Assembly: GCA_015489145.1 (NCBI GenBank)
Contig: WGAH01000197.1
Coordinates: 1-13,419 of the forward strand
Direction of reading: 5' to 3'
Source of the DNA: Deltaproteobacteria bacterium
GTDB taxonomy: Bacteria; Myxococcota_A; UBA796; UBA2385
Length of the DNA stretch: 13,419 nucleotides
Positions within the stretch are counted from its first letter, which is position 1, and each line of letters starts with the position of its first letter. Shown here piece by piece: positions 1 to 7,172 of the stretch. The notes under the pieces were generated by a model. It saw only the letters and a list, made by a program, of their open reading frames with translations, ran no database searches and was not told the DNA's origin. Made by a program: the position numbers and the translations under genes.

Positions 1-1098
1 GGTGTAGGGGAGGCGGGCGGACAGCGCCGGGTGGAGCGCGCCGTCCTCGTCGATGCGCCAGGCGCTCGCGACCACCCCGCCCGGGCGCTGCACGAGGCAG
101 GCGAGGAGGAAGTCGCCGTCCGGGCGGGCGACGAGGGCGCGGGCGACGACGAGGTCGGCCGGGACCGGGACCGCCCGCACCGGACCGAGGTGGTCCTCGG
201 TCGCGTGGCCGACGACGACGCAGAGCCGGCTGGTGCCGCCGGCGGCGGGGTTTTCCCAGGCCACCGCGACCCGCCGGGAGGTGGCGGCGACGAGGGGGTC
301 CTCGACGAAGACCACCTCGGGGACCGCGGGAGCGTCGGGGGTGACGGCCTCGGCGTCGAACTGGGCCTCGGTGGTGTCGGCCGCGGACAGGTCGGCGCCC
401 TCGAGGATGGCGTCGGTGAGGTCGGCCCGGCGCAGGGTGGCCTCGGTCAGCACGGCGCCGGTGAGGGTGGCGCCGGTGAGGTCGGCGTGCGAGAGGTTGG
501 CCCCGGTGAGGTCGGCGCCGCTGAGGTCGGCCCCGGCGAGGCGGGCCCGGGAGAGGTCCGCCCCCCCGAGCTTCGCGCCGGAGAGGTTGGCCCCCGCGAG
601 ATCCGCCTCCTGCAGGATCGCCTGGGAGAGGTCGGCCCCGGCGAGCACCGCCTTCGACAGGCGGGCCTCGGCGAGATCGGCCCCGGCGAGGTCGGCCTTG
701 CTCAGGTCGGCCCGCTTGAGGCGCGCCCCCCGGAGGGTCGCCGAGCGGAAGCGGGCGCCGGGGGCCTCGGCCTCGGTGAGGTCGGCGGCGCTCAGGTCGG
801 CCTCGACCAGGGAGGCGTCGCCGAGCCAGGCCTCGCGCAGCGACAGGCGGATGCCCATCGCGTTGTCGAGGCGGGCCTCGCTGAGGTCGGCCCCGGACAG
901 GTTCGCCTTCACGAAGACGCCGTCGCTGAAGTCGGCGCCGGTGAGGTCGGCCTTTTCCAGGTTGGCGCCGGACAGGTCGGCGCCGGGCGCCTTCGCCCCG
1001 GCGAGGTCGGCGGCGAAGAAGTCGAGAACGCCCCGCCGGCCGCGACGCTCGTTGAACTCGTCGACCCGGCCGGCCGCGAGCAGCTCGAGGAGGTCCAT
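1..1098 (-). CDS. Pentapeptide-repeat protein, C-terminus cut by window edge
   Basis: The minus strand reads as an open frame of 366 codons from ATG 1098-1096 to the left edge with no stop, so the C-terminus is missing. A GGAG lies just upstream of the ATG. Residues 1-29 form a short cap (MDLLELLAAGRVDEFNERRG...) of the kind that often precedes such repeats. Residues 30-249 are about 44 in-phase pentapeptides of the A(D/N)LxG type (ADLSG ANLEK ADLTG), which in this family fold into a right-handed quadrilateral beta-helix. Units near residues 80-99 are degenerate but keep the 5-residue phase. From about residue 255 the sequence changes to alternating hydrophobic strands (VRAVPVPADLVVARALVARP) that could be the start of a beta-propeller-like domain; this part is inference. 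There is no signal peptide, so it is probably cytoplasmic. The family has no single biochemical function, and nothing here identifies a gyrase-protecting Qnr-type protein. Confidence 0.9.
   Translation of the reverse strand, partial: MDLLELLAAGRVDEFNERRGRRGVLDFFAADLAGAKAPGADLSGANLEKADLTGADFSDGVFVKANLSGADLSEARLDNAMGIRLSLREAWLGDASLVEADLSAADLTEAEAPGARFRSATLRGARLKRADLSKADLAGADLAEARLSKAVLAGADLSQAILQEADLAGANLSGAKLGGADLSRARLAGADLSGADLTGANLSHADLTGATLTGAVLTEATLRRADLTDAILEGADLSAADTTEAQFDAEAVTPDAPAVPEVVFVEDPLVAATSRRVAVAWENPAAGGTSRLCVVVGHATEDHLGPVRAVPVPADLVVARALVARPDGDFLLACLVQRPGGVVASAWRIDEDGALHPALSARLPYT
352..1011 (-). repeat. Pentapeptide (15-bp) tandem coding repeats
   Basis: About 44 consecutive 15-bp units encode the A(D/N)LxX repeats of the minus-strand protein. 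The unit is visible in the plus strand as recurring 'gaggtcggc' and 'gaggttggc' blocks. The copies differ at many third positions, so this is an old, coding-constrained array rather than a recent DNA expansion. The repetition also creates a long open antisense frame with Gly/Glu/Val-rich repeats, which is an artefact. Confidence 0.9.
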
Positions 1099-1234
1099 GC
1101 CCACTCCGGTGCCCGGCGGATGCTGCGGCGCCCCGCCGGGGTGACGGCTGTCGCTATCCTCGCGGGTCGGGGCGCGCAGCCCGAACCCCACCCGCGTGCT
1201 GTCGACGGGTGGGATAGCCCCGGACGGAAGGGAG
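1099..1234. promoter_or_regulatory. Divergent promoter region with 7-bp inverted repeat
   Basis: This 136-bp spacer lies between the divergent pentapeptide-repeat gene and the M16 peptidase unit. It contains a perfect inverted repeat: gctatcc at 1153-1159 and ggatagc at 1212-1218, with 52 bp between the arms. Read towards each gene, each arm gives the same GGATAGC sequence. That is compatible with a TA-centred -10 element for each direction, or with two half-sites for one regulator. No convincing -35 hexamer was seen for either gene. The arrangement is visible in the sequence; the function is inference. Confidence 0.4.
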
Positions 1235-2641
1235 GTGAAGGACGGCGTGCGCGGGTGGGTTCCCAGGCTGCTCCTCCTCGTCGGCCTCGGCCCGGCCACG
1301 CCCGCGGCCGGGGGCGCGGAGCCCGCCCCGGACCTCGACGCGGCCGCCGCCGGGGCGATCGACCTGGAGGTGCGCGCCGCCCGCCTCGCCAACGGGCTGC
1401 GGGTGTTCGTCCACGAGGACCACGACGCCCCCCTGGTGGCCCTGGAGCTGCGCTACGCGGTGGGCTCGGCCGACGAGCCGCCGGAGGCCAACGGGGTCGC
1501 GCACCTCCTCGAGCACCTCGCCAGCTCCGGCAGCGCCCGGGCCCCGAGCGGGGCCTACGACCGCTGGCTCGGGGAAGCGGGCGCCGAGAACAACGCCTGG
1601 ACCGACCACGACGCCACGGCCTTCACCGTGACGGCGCCCCGGGGCGCCCTCGACCTGGCGCTGTTCCTCGAGGCCGACCGCATGGGCTGGCTCGACGCCG
1701 GCGTCGACGACCGGGCGGTGGCGGTGCAGCGCCGGGTGGTGGCCCGGGAGCGGGCCGAGGCCGAGGCCACCGCGCACGGCATGGACTTCGCCGCGATCAA
1801 CGCGGCGGTCTTTCCCCCCGGCCACCCCTACCACCGGCCGGTGGACGGCGCGAAGGCGGACGTGGCGCGCCTGGACCGGGCCGCGGTCCTCGACTTCCAC
1901 CGCCGCTGGTACGGGCCGGGCAACGCGGTGCTCGTGGTGGCGGGCGACGTGGACGCCGAGGAGGCGCTGGCGGCGGCGCGCCGGTGGTTCGGGCCGGTGC
2001 CGGCGGGGCCCGCGCCGGACCGGGCGGAGGTGCCTCCGGTGGAGCGGGCGGCGGTGCCCCGGGCGATGATCACCGGGGCGGGCGAGGGCGTCACCCTCTA
2101 CGCCGCCTGGCCGACGGTGCCCCGGGGCCACCCCGACGAGGCGCCCCTCGACCTGCTGGCCGGGGTGCTCGCCTCGGGCCGCGACGGCCGCCTCGACCGG
2201 GAGCTCCTGGGGCGCCGGGTCGACCGGGTGCGGGCCTGGACCGACAACGACCGCCTCGGCGGCCTGTTCGTCGTCGAGGCCCACGCGCCCCGGCTCTCCC
2301 CCGACCGCCTCGCCCGCCTCCTCGACCGGCGCCTCGCCGAGCTCGCCCGCCGCCCCCCGACCGAGGCGGAGGTCCGCGTCGGCCGCCGGCGCTGGCAGGG
2401 CTGGGCGCTGCGGGCGATGGAGCCCCTGGAGTCCCAGGCGGCGGCGGTGGCCGAGTGCGCCCTGGCGGGCCGTTCGCCGGACTGCGCGGCCGAGGAGCTG
2501 CGCCGACACCTGGCGGTCACCCCCGCCGACCTGGCGCGGGTGGCGGCCCGCTACCTCGACCCGGATCGCCGCGCCCTGGTGGCGGTGATCGCTCCCGACC
2601 GGCCGCCGCTCCGCGACGCCGTCGAGCTGGAGATCCCGTGA
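1235..2641 (+). CDS. M16B zinc peptidase, catalytic subunit (HxxEH), exported
   Basis: A 468-residue zinc metallopeptidase of the M16 (pitrilysin/processing-peptidase) family. The inverted zinc motif HLLEH is at residues 90-94 (H90 and H94 ligands, E93 catalytic), and the likely third ligand is E172 in VVARER. The second, non-catalytic M16 domain follows, but the substrate-binding Arg/Tyr pair is incomplete: GRL is present and the usual LAYxV is replaced around VRAWTDN. GTG 1235 is chosen because a purine-rich GGAAGGGA precedes it and translation then opens with a signal peptide (VKDGVRG, LLLLVGLG, cleavage near AAG/GA). An in-frame GTG at 1196 lacks a ribosome-binding site. The protein should therefore act in the periplasm or envelope. 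The next gene overlaps it by 4 bp and supplies the missing R/Y element, as in known M16B heterodimers. The substrate is unknown; peptides or small misfolded proteins are typical for the family. Confidence 0.92.
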   Translation: MKDGVRGWVPRLLLLVGLGPATPAAGGAEPAPDLDAAAAGAIDLEVRAARLANGLRVFVHEDHDAPLVALELRYAVGSADEPPEANGVAHLLEHLASSGSARAPSGAYDRWLGEAGAENNAWTDHDATAFTVTAPRGALDLALFLEADRMGWLDAGVDDRAVAVQRRVVARERAEAEATAHGMDFAAINAAVFPPGHPYHRPVDGAKADVARLDRAAVLDFHRRWYGPGNAVLVVAGDVDAEEALAAARRWFGPVPAGPAPDRAEVPPVERAAVPRAMITGAGEGVTLYAAWPTVPRGHPDEAPLDLLAGVLASGRDGRLDRELLGRRVDRVRAWTDNDRLGGLFVVEAHAPRLSPDRLARLLDRRLAELARRPPTEAEVRVGRRRWQGWALRAMEPLESQAAAVAECALAGRSPDCAAEELRRHLAVTPADLARVAARYLDPDRRALVAVIAPDRPPLRDAVELEIP

Positions 2642-4128
2642 GGCGCCGGGCCCTCCTCCTGCTCGCCGCCGGCCTGGCGGGGCCCGCGCGGTCGGCGCCG
2701 GCCGAGGCCGCCCCCGCCGTCGAGGCCGCGCTGCCGCCGGGCTGGGGCGCGGTGCCGCCCCCGGTGGAGCCCCCCGGCCCGGCGCCGGTGCCCGTGCCGG
2801 CGGTCCACCACCTCGCCGACGGCACCCCGGTCTGGGTGGTGGAGCGCCACGACCTTCCCCTGGTGCGCGTGGAGGTCTCGCTCGGCTGCGGCTGGCTGAG
2901 CTGCGCCGGCGACCCGGCGGCGGCCCGCGTCCTCGGCGCCGTGCTGGGCGAGGGACCCCGGGGCGAGGACCCGGCGGCCTGGCGGGCGGCCCTCGGGGAG
3001 CTGGGGGCGGAGGCCCGCCTCGGCGTCGGCGCCATGCGGGCCTGGGCCGACGTCGAGACCCTCGCCGGCACCGAGGGCGAGGCGGTGGCGCTGGTGGCCC
3101 GGGCCTTCCGCGACCCCGCCCTCCGCCGCCGGGACCTGGTCCGGGCCCGCCGCCGCGCCACCGACAGCCACCGCCACGCCGAGGAGCACGGCGCCGCCGT
3201 CCTCTCCGCCGCCCTCGCCCGGGCGGTCTACCCACCGGGGCACCCCCTGGCCCGGGTGGACCGGGCGCGGGACTTCCGGCGCGTCGGGCGGGGCGACCTG
3301 CGCCGGGCCCACCGGGCGATCCTGGCCCGGGGGGCGCCCTCGATCCTGGTGGTGGGCGACACGACCTGGGAGACGGTGCGCCCCGCCCTCGAGGAGGCCT
3401 GGTCCGGCCTGCCCGGCACCGCGGGGCCGCCGGAGCTGCCGCCGCCGCCTCCGCGGGGGCCGCGGGTGATCCTGGTGGACCTGCCGGGCCTGACCGTCGC
3501 CGCCCTCGCCCTCGACATGCCCGCCCCGGGGGCCTTCACCCCCGAGCTCCCGGCGGTGGAGCTCCTCGCCGAGCTGTGGGCCGGCGCCTTCGGCAGCCGC
3601 CTCAACCTCCTCCTGCGGGAGCGCCTCGGCCTCGCCTACGGGGTGGACGGGCGCCTGCGCGTGTGGCCGGGGCACGGGCGCTGGCAGGTCACGACCACCG
3701 TGGCGCCGGGGGCCGTCGGCGAGGCCCTCGACGCGATGCACGGGGAACTCTGGGCCCTGGCGAAGCGCCCCCCCGAGGACGCCGAGGTCGAGGCCGCCCG
3801 CCGGGCGATGTTCCTCCAGGGGGCCGCCGCCCTCGGCTCCCTGGAGAGCCTGGCCTTCCAGCTCGGCGTCGCCGAGGCCTACGGCCGCCCGGCGACCTGG
3901 GCCCGGGACCAGCAGCGCCGCTACGCCGAGGTGAGCGCCGAGGCGGTGCGGGAGGCCGCCCGCCGCCTCACCGCCTCGGACGAGGTGGTGTGGGTGGTCG
4001 TGGGGGACCGTTTCGACGTCGAGCCGGCCCTGGAGGCCGCCGGCTGGACCCCCGACCTCGTGTGGAGCGCCGCCGAGCTGTTCGCGCGCCCGCGCCGGAC
4101 CGCCAGCCGACCGGTGTCCGCCCGCTGA
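2638..4128 (+). CDS. M16B peptidase, non-catalytic partner subunit, exported
   Basis: A 496-residue M16-family protein that begins at GTG 2638 inside the GTGA overlap with the catalytic subunit, so translation is probably coupled. The N-terminus is a signal peptide (VRRRALLLLAAGLAGPARSA, likely cut after residue 20), followed by a Pro/Ala-rich linker to about residue 55. The first M16 domain is recognisable (GTPVWVVERHDLPLVRVEV), but the HxxEH site is gone: the equivalent stretch near residues 95-105 reads ARVLGAVLGEG. The C-terminal M16 domain keeps the diagnostic GSRLNLLLRERLGLAYGV at 319-336, with R321 and Y334 as the substrate-binding pair. This is the partner arrangement known from bacterial M16B heterodimers, in which one subunit carries zinc and the other the R/Y pair. 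A much longer open frame extends upstream of 2638, but it is out of phase with the preceding gene's protein and is an artefact of high GC. Confidence 0.9.
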   Translation: MRRRALLLLAAGLAGPARSAPAEAAPAVEAALPPGWGAVPPPVEPPGPAPVPVPAVHHLADGTPVWVVERHDLPLVRVEVSLGCGWLSCAGDPAAARVLGAVLGEGPRGEDPAAWRAALGELGAEARLGVGAMRAWADVETLAGTEGEAVALVARAFRDPALRRRDLVRARRRATDSHRHAEEHGAAVLSAALARAVYPPGHPLARVDRARDFRRVGRGDLRRAHRAILARGAPSILVVGDTTWETVRPALEEAWSGLPGTAGPPELPPPPPRGPRVILVDLPGLTVAALALDMPAPGAFTPELPAVELLAELWAGAFGSRLNLLLRERLGLAYGVDGRLRVWPGHGRWQVTTTVAPGAVGEALDAMHGELWALAKRPPEDAEVEAARRAMFLQGAAALGSLESLAFQLGVAEAYGRPATWARDQQRRYAEVSAEAVREAARRLTASDEVVWVVVGDRFDVEPALEAAGWTPDLVWSAAELFARPRRTASRPVSAR

Positions 4129-4136
4129 CGCCGCCC

Positions 4137-4166
4137 TCGACGGCCCCCCTCTGGCTGGAGTAGGCT
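4137..4166 (+). promoter_or_regulatory. Putative sigma-70-type promoter for MYXO-CTERM gene
   Basis: TCGACG at 4137-4142 matches four of six positions of TTGACA. It is separated by 18 bp from TAGGCT at 4161-4166, which fits TAnnnT. The predicted transcript would start near 4173 with a leader of about 17 nt containing the GGAG at 4180-4183. The site lies in the 61-bp gap after the M16 unit. Assignment is by eye only. Confidence 0.35.
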
Positions 4167-4189
4167 GGTGGGGTCGGTCGGAGCGCCCC

Positions 4190-5464
4190 GTGTGGATCCT
4201 CTCGTTCATCTCCCTGGCCGCCCAGGCGGGCGATCCGCACGCCTCGGAAGACCAGGCCTTCGTCCTGGAGCACGGCGTCGACCTGTTCACCGACGCCGAG
4301 TACGACACCGACTGGATGCCGGCCGACAGCGCGATCTCGGTGCGCTTCCAGATCGAGGCCAGCGGCGGCGCCGACGTGCGGATGGAAGGCCACGGCGAGC
4401 TGGGCTGGCCCGACGCGCTCACCCTCGTCCACGTCGGCGAGCCGGGCACGGGCACCCTCGCCCAGGACGCCGCCCTCGAGGCCGTCACCTCGGTGCGCTT
4501 CGACGTGTACGGCTACGAGTGGGAGTCCGAGATCGACCGCCGGGGCATCACCGTCACCGCCGCCGGCACCTTCGACCCCTTCCTCCTCGACGGCGCCGAC
4601 CCCGACGTCGCCACGGTGGACTTCGAGGGGGCCGACGACGAGCTGATCACCTACGACTACACCGTGTTCACCGGCGTGAGCCTCGTCTTCGAGGCCAGCG
4701 TCCACCCCGCCTCCACGACGAGCTTCACCGGCGTCTCCTGGCAGGTGGGCGACGCGGTGGACACCGCCGAGCTCGCGCCGTTCCCGGTGGACGTGCCCCC
4801 CGACGAGCCGGTGGTCGACACGACCTCGGTCTACACCGGGAGCTGGTCCAGCGAGCTGTCCCTGGTGATCACGCCGTCGGCCTCGGTCTGCGTCGACGTG
4901 TTCGGCTGCGTCGAGCTCGCGAGCTTCGACATCCCCATCGCGCTGGCCTCCGACCAGGTCTCGGAGGCCTTCGACCCCGTCGAGCTCGAGTTCCCCCTGC
5001 CGGTGCTCGTGCCCGAGGTCGACGCCTACGACTTCGGCCCGGTGGAGGTCGGCGGCCTCGCCAACCTCCAGCTCCCGCTGGCCAACGAGGGGGCGCTCTA
5101 CCTCGAGGGCGTCACCGGGGTGCTCGGTTCCGACTGGTTCTCGGTCTACCCGGACTACTTCTACGCCGCTCCCGGGCAGGAGGACGGGGTGGTCGTCACC
5201 TTCGCCCCGGGGGCCGAGGGCGACTTCGAGGCGACGATCGTCTTCGAGAGCAACGACCCCGACGACCCGGTCTACGAGGTCACGGTCACCGGCCAGGGGG
5301 TCGCGGCTGAAGAACCGGACGGGCCGTCCGATGACGGGTCCACCCAGGTCATCGAGTCCGAGGTCGGCGGCTGCGGCTGCGCCCAGGGCTCGACCGGCCG
5401 TTCCTCGTCGGCCTGGCTGTTGCTGGTCGGCCTCCTGTCCCTGGTTCGCCGTCGTCGATGCTGA
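4190..5464 (+). CDS. Secreted protein with ASH-type Ig domain and MYXO-CTERM tail
   Basis: A 424-residue exported protein starting at GTG 4190, with GGAG six nt upstream. A short hydrophobic leader (WILSFISLAAQA, probable cut after residue 13) lacks the usual basic start. Residues 20-270 are an acidic, beta-rich region with no domain I can name. Residues 276-372 match the ASPM/SPD-2/Hydin ('choice-of-anchor D') Ig-like fold: YDFGPVEVGG, LANEGALYLEGV, VVVTFAPGAEGDFEATIVF, ESNDPDDPVYEVTVTGQG. An acidic linker leads to a MYXO-CTERM signal: GGCGC at 393-397, hydrophobic residues 407-419, then RRRR at 420-423 and a final Cys. In myxobacteria such tails are processed by a myxosortase, and the protein is placed on the cell surface via the cysteine motif. 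The next gene overlaps its end by 7 bp. The function is otherwise unknown; it is probably a surface or binding protein. Confidence 0.88.
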   Translation: MWILSFISLAAQAGDPHASEDQAFVLEHGVDLFTDAEYDTDWMPADSAISVRFQIEASGGADVRMEGHGELGWPDALTLVHVGEPGTGTLAQDAALEAVTSVRFDVYGYEWESEIDRRGITVTAAGTFDPFLLDGADPDVATVDFEGADDELITYDYTVFTGVSLVFEASVHPASTTSFTGVSWQVGDAVDTAELAPFPVDVPPDEPVVDTTSVYTGSWSSELSLVITPSASVCVDVFGCVELASFDIPIALASDQVSEAFDPVELEFPLPVLVPEVDAYDFGPVEVGGLANLQLPLANEGALYLEGVTGVLGSDWFSVYPDYFYAAPGQEDGVVVTFAPGAEGDFEATIVFESNDPDDPVYEVTVTGQGVAAEEPDGPSDDGSTQVIESEVGGCGCAQGSTGRSSSAWLLLVGLLSLVRRRRC

Positions 5465-6228
5465 CCCCACCGCCCCGCCCCGCATTTCGGGTTCTGTCGG
5501 GGGCCGCCACGCGCAAGGGCCCCCTGCACGACCGCAACGAGGACGCCTGGTGCATCCACGGCGGCGACGGCTCCCGGGGCGCCTGGCTGTTCGCCGTGAG
5601 CGACGGCATCAGCACCGCCGGGGCGGGCGACCGGGCCAGCGCGCTGACCTGCGAGCGCCTCGGGCAGGTCCTCGACGACGGGCGCACGCCCACGGTCACC
5701 GACCTCGTGGGGCTCCTCGCCGAGATCGACTGGGAGCTGCGCGGCGAGGGGCGGGGCGTGGCCTGCACCCTCGCCACCGCCCTGCTGCGGCCGGGGACGG
5801 TGGACGTGGTGACCGTCGGCGACTCGCCGGTGTTCCTCCTGCGCGGCGGCGAGCTGCGGCGGCTGGGCGGGCAGGCCGGCGGGGGGCGCCTGGAGGGCTA
5901 CCTCGGCATGGGACCGCGGGTGGCGCAGGTCACCCGGGTCACGGAGGAGCCGGTGCGCCCCGGCGACGTGATCTTCCTGCTGACGGACGGCGTGAGCGGC
6001 GTCCTCCCGGCCGAGGCCATCGCCGCCTGCTGGCTTCGCACCGAGGACCCGGAGCGCGCCGCCGCCGAGCTGGTGGCCGAGGCGGCCCGCCTCGGGGTGG
6101 ACGACGATGCGACGGCGCTGGTGGTGGCCCTGGCGCCGGAGCCCGGGCTGCCCCTCGGCCTGGCGCCCACCGACGCCCCGGACCCCCCGGAGCACCTCGT
6201 CGAGGAGGCGTCCGGCCGCGTCGCCTGA
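5458..6228 (+). CDS. PP2C-family serine/threonine phosphatase
   Basis: A 256-residue soluble protein of the PPM/PP2C family, which hydrolyses phospho-Ser/Thr with two Mg2+ or Mn2+ ions. The family motifs appear in order: HDRNEDA (24-30), FAVSDGIS (45-52, metal-binding D49), CTLATAL (103-109), GDSPVF (121-126), LTDGVS (175-180, D177) and DDDATALVVA (215-224, replacing the common GDN/DN motif). The compact length matches the bacterial PP2C_2 type that usually partners Hanks-type kinases, but no kinase is present in this window. The ATG at 5458 overlaps the end of the MYXO-CTERM gene by 7 bp and has no clear ribosome-binding site, which suggests translational coupling. A later start would remove the conserved N-terminal strand and the RNED motif. 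The Pro/Glu-rich C-terminal tail (from about 225) is not part of the fold. There is no signal peptide, so it acts in the cytoplasm. Confidence 0.9.
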   Translation: MLTPPPRPAFRVLSGAATRKGPLHDRNEDAWCIHGGDGSRGAWLFAVSDGISTAGAGDRASALTCERLGQVLDDGRTPTVTDLVGLLAEIDWELRGEGRGVACTLATALLRPGTVDVVTVGDSPVFLLRGGELRRLGGQAGGGRLEGYLGMGPRVAQVTRVTEEPVRPGDVIFLLTDGVSGVLPAEAIAACWLRTEDPERAAAELVAEAARLGVDDDATALVVALAPEPGLPLGLAPTDAPDPPEHLVEEASGRVA

Positions 6229-6255
6229 GGTTCGCGCCCCGTCCCCGGCGCGCGG

Positions 6256-6276
6256 TTAGGGGGGACGGGGAGGAGG
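6256..6276 (+). promoter_or_regulatory. Putative -10 element and strong RBS before SDR gene
   Basis: TTAGGG at 6256-6261 is a TA-containing island in an otherwise GC-only 50-bp gap and could be a -10 element. No acceptable -35 was found. The purine-rich GGGAGGAGG at 6268-6276 is a strong Shine-Dalgarno sequence ending 2 nt before ATG 6279, with its GGAGG core better spaced. This supports 6279 as the start. Confidence 0.35.
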
Positions 6277-6278
6277 CG

Positions 6279-7172
6279 ATGCGGCTGGTCGTGACGGGGG
6301 GATCGAGCTTCGTCGGCGCCTGGTTCTGCCAGGTGGCGGCGCGGGAGCACGACGTGGTGGCGCTGGTCCACGCCACCCGCCTCGGGCTCAACGGCGTCAC
6401 CCCCGTGCGGGTCGACCTCCGCAACCCCCGGGCGGTGCGGCGCATCCGGCGTCTCGGCGCCGACGCGCTGGTGCACGTCGCCACGCGGATCCGGGTTCCC
6501 GGCGCGCGGGACCCGGCCGCCGCCGCCGCCGCCGAGAACCGGGCGATGATGGACACGGTGCTCGCCCTGGGGCTGCCGGTGGTCTACGCCTCGAGCACGG
6601 TGGTCCACTGGACGCGCCCCTCGCCCTACCGCGACGGCCGCATCGAGGACGAGCGCCGCCTCGCCGCCAGCGGCCTGCCCTACGCGATCGTGCGCCCGAG
6701 CGCCCCCTACGGCCCGCGCCTCCTCGCCCACCGACCCCGCCACACCGAGAGCTTCCACAAGCTCGCCGACCTCGTGCGGCGCTCGCCGGTGGTGCCGGTC
6801 ATCGGCGACGGCCGCTACCGGCGGCAGCCCGTCCACGTCGTCGACTTCGCCCGGGCCATCCTCGGGCTCCTCGACCGGGGGCTGCCGAACCGCGCCTTCG
6901 ACGCCGGCGGGGCCGACGCCCTCACGATGGACGAGATCGTCGACATCCTGGCCGAGACGGCCGGCCGGAAGGTCGTCAAGCTGCACCTTCCCAAGGCCCT
7001 CTTCGTCCGGCTGGCGCGCCTCGACCGCGACTTCGACCCGGCCCTGGTCGCCGCCGCCGACGAGGACGAGCTCGCCGACCCCGCCCCCCTCGCCGAGGCC
7101 TCGGGCGTCCGGCCTCGCGGTTTTCGCGAGGGCGCCCGCGACCTCGTCGCCCCCCGGAGCTCCCGCCGATGA
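6279..7172 (+). CDS. NAD(P)-binding SDR/epimerase-like protein, atypical catalytic site
   Basis: A 297-residue extended short-chain dehydrogenase/reductase of the NAD-dependent epimerase/dehydratase group. The start is ATG 6279 behind a strong GGAGG. The N-terminal Rossmann motif VVTGGSSFVG (4-13) binds the dinucleotide. DLRNP (46-50) and the strand ADALVHVAT (61-69) follow the family pattern. YASST (103-107) carries the catalytic-region Ser. The usual YxxxK reads Y117-RDG-R121, so the active-site lysine is replaced by arginine. The substrate-side segments PYAIVRPSAPYGPR (134-147) and GDGRYRRQPVHVVDFARAIL (177-195) resemble sugar-nucleotide epimerases and the NDUFA9-like atypical SDR group. 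It may bind the cofactor without classical SDR chemistry. Its stop overlaps the start of the M18 peptidase gene (ATGA), implying co-translation, although no functional link is evident. The substrate cannot be assigned. Confidence 0.82.
   Translation: MRLVVTGGSSFVGAWFCQVAAREHDVVALVHATRLGLNGVTPVRVDLRNPRAVRRIRRLGADALVHVATRIRVPGARDPAAAAAAENRAMMDTVLALGLPVVYASSTVVHWTRPSPYRDGRIEDERRLAASGLPYAIVRPSAPYGPRLLAHRPRHTESFHKLADLVRRSPVVPVIGDGRYRRQPVHVVDFARAILGLLDRGLPNRAFDAGGADALTMDEIVDILAETAGRKVVKLHLPKALFVRLARLDRDFDPALVAAADEDELADPAPLAEASGVRPRGFREGARDLVAPRSSRR

Noticed and set aside
1..1098. Qnr-like quinolone resistance protein
   Set aside because: The repeat number, the extra N-terminal cap and the attached C-terminal domain differ from Qnr proteins. 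Pentapeptide repeats alone do not indicate gyrase protection.
31..2637. Very long plus-strand open frame upstream of the second M16 gene with Gly/Glu/Val repeats (GEVGPGEVG)
   Set aside because: It is the antisense image of the pentapeptide repeats (to about 1098) and then an alternate frame of the catalytic M16 gene. GC-rich DNA lacks stop codons in such frames. Only the part from 2638 is real.
3968..5485. Long minus-strand open frame opposite the MYXO-CTERM gene
   Set aside because: The composition (Gly/Arg/Val/Asp-rich, no motifs) is that of a shadow frame. The plus strand has a signal peptide, an Ig domain and a sorting tail.
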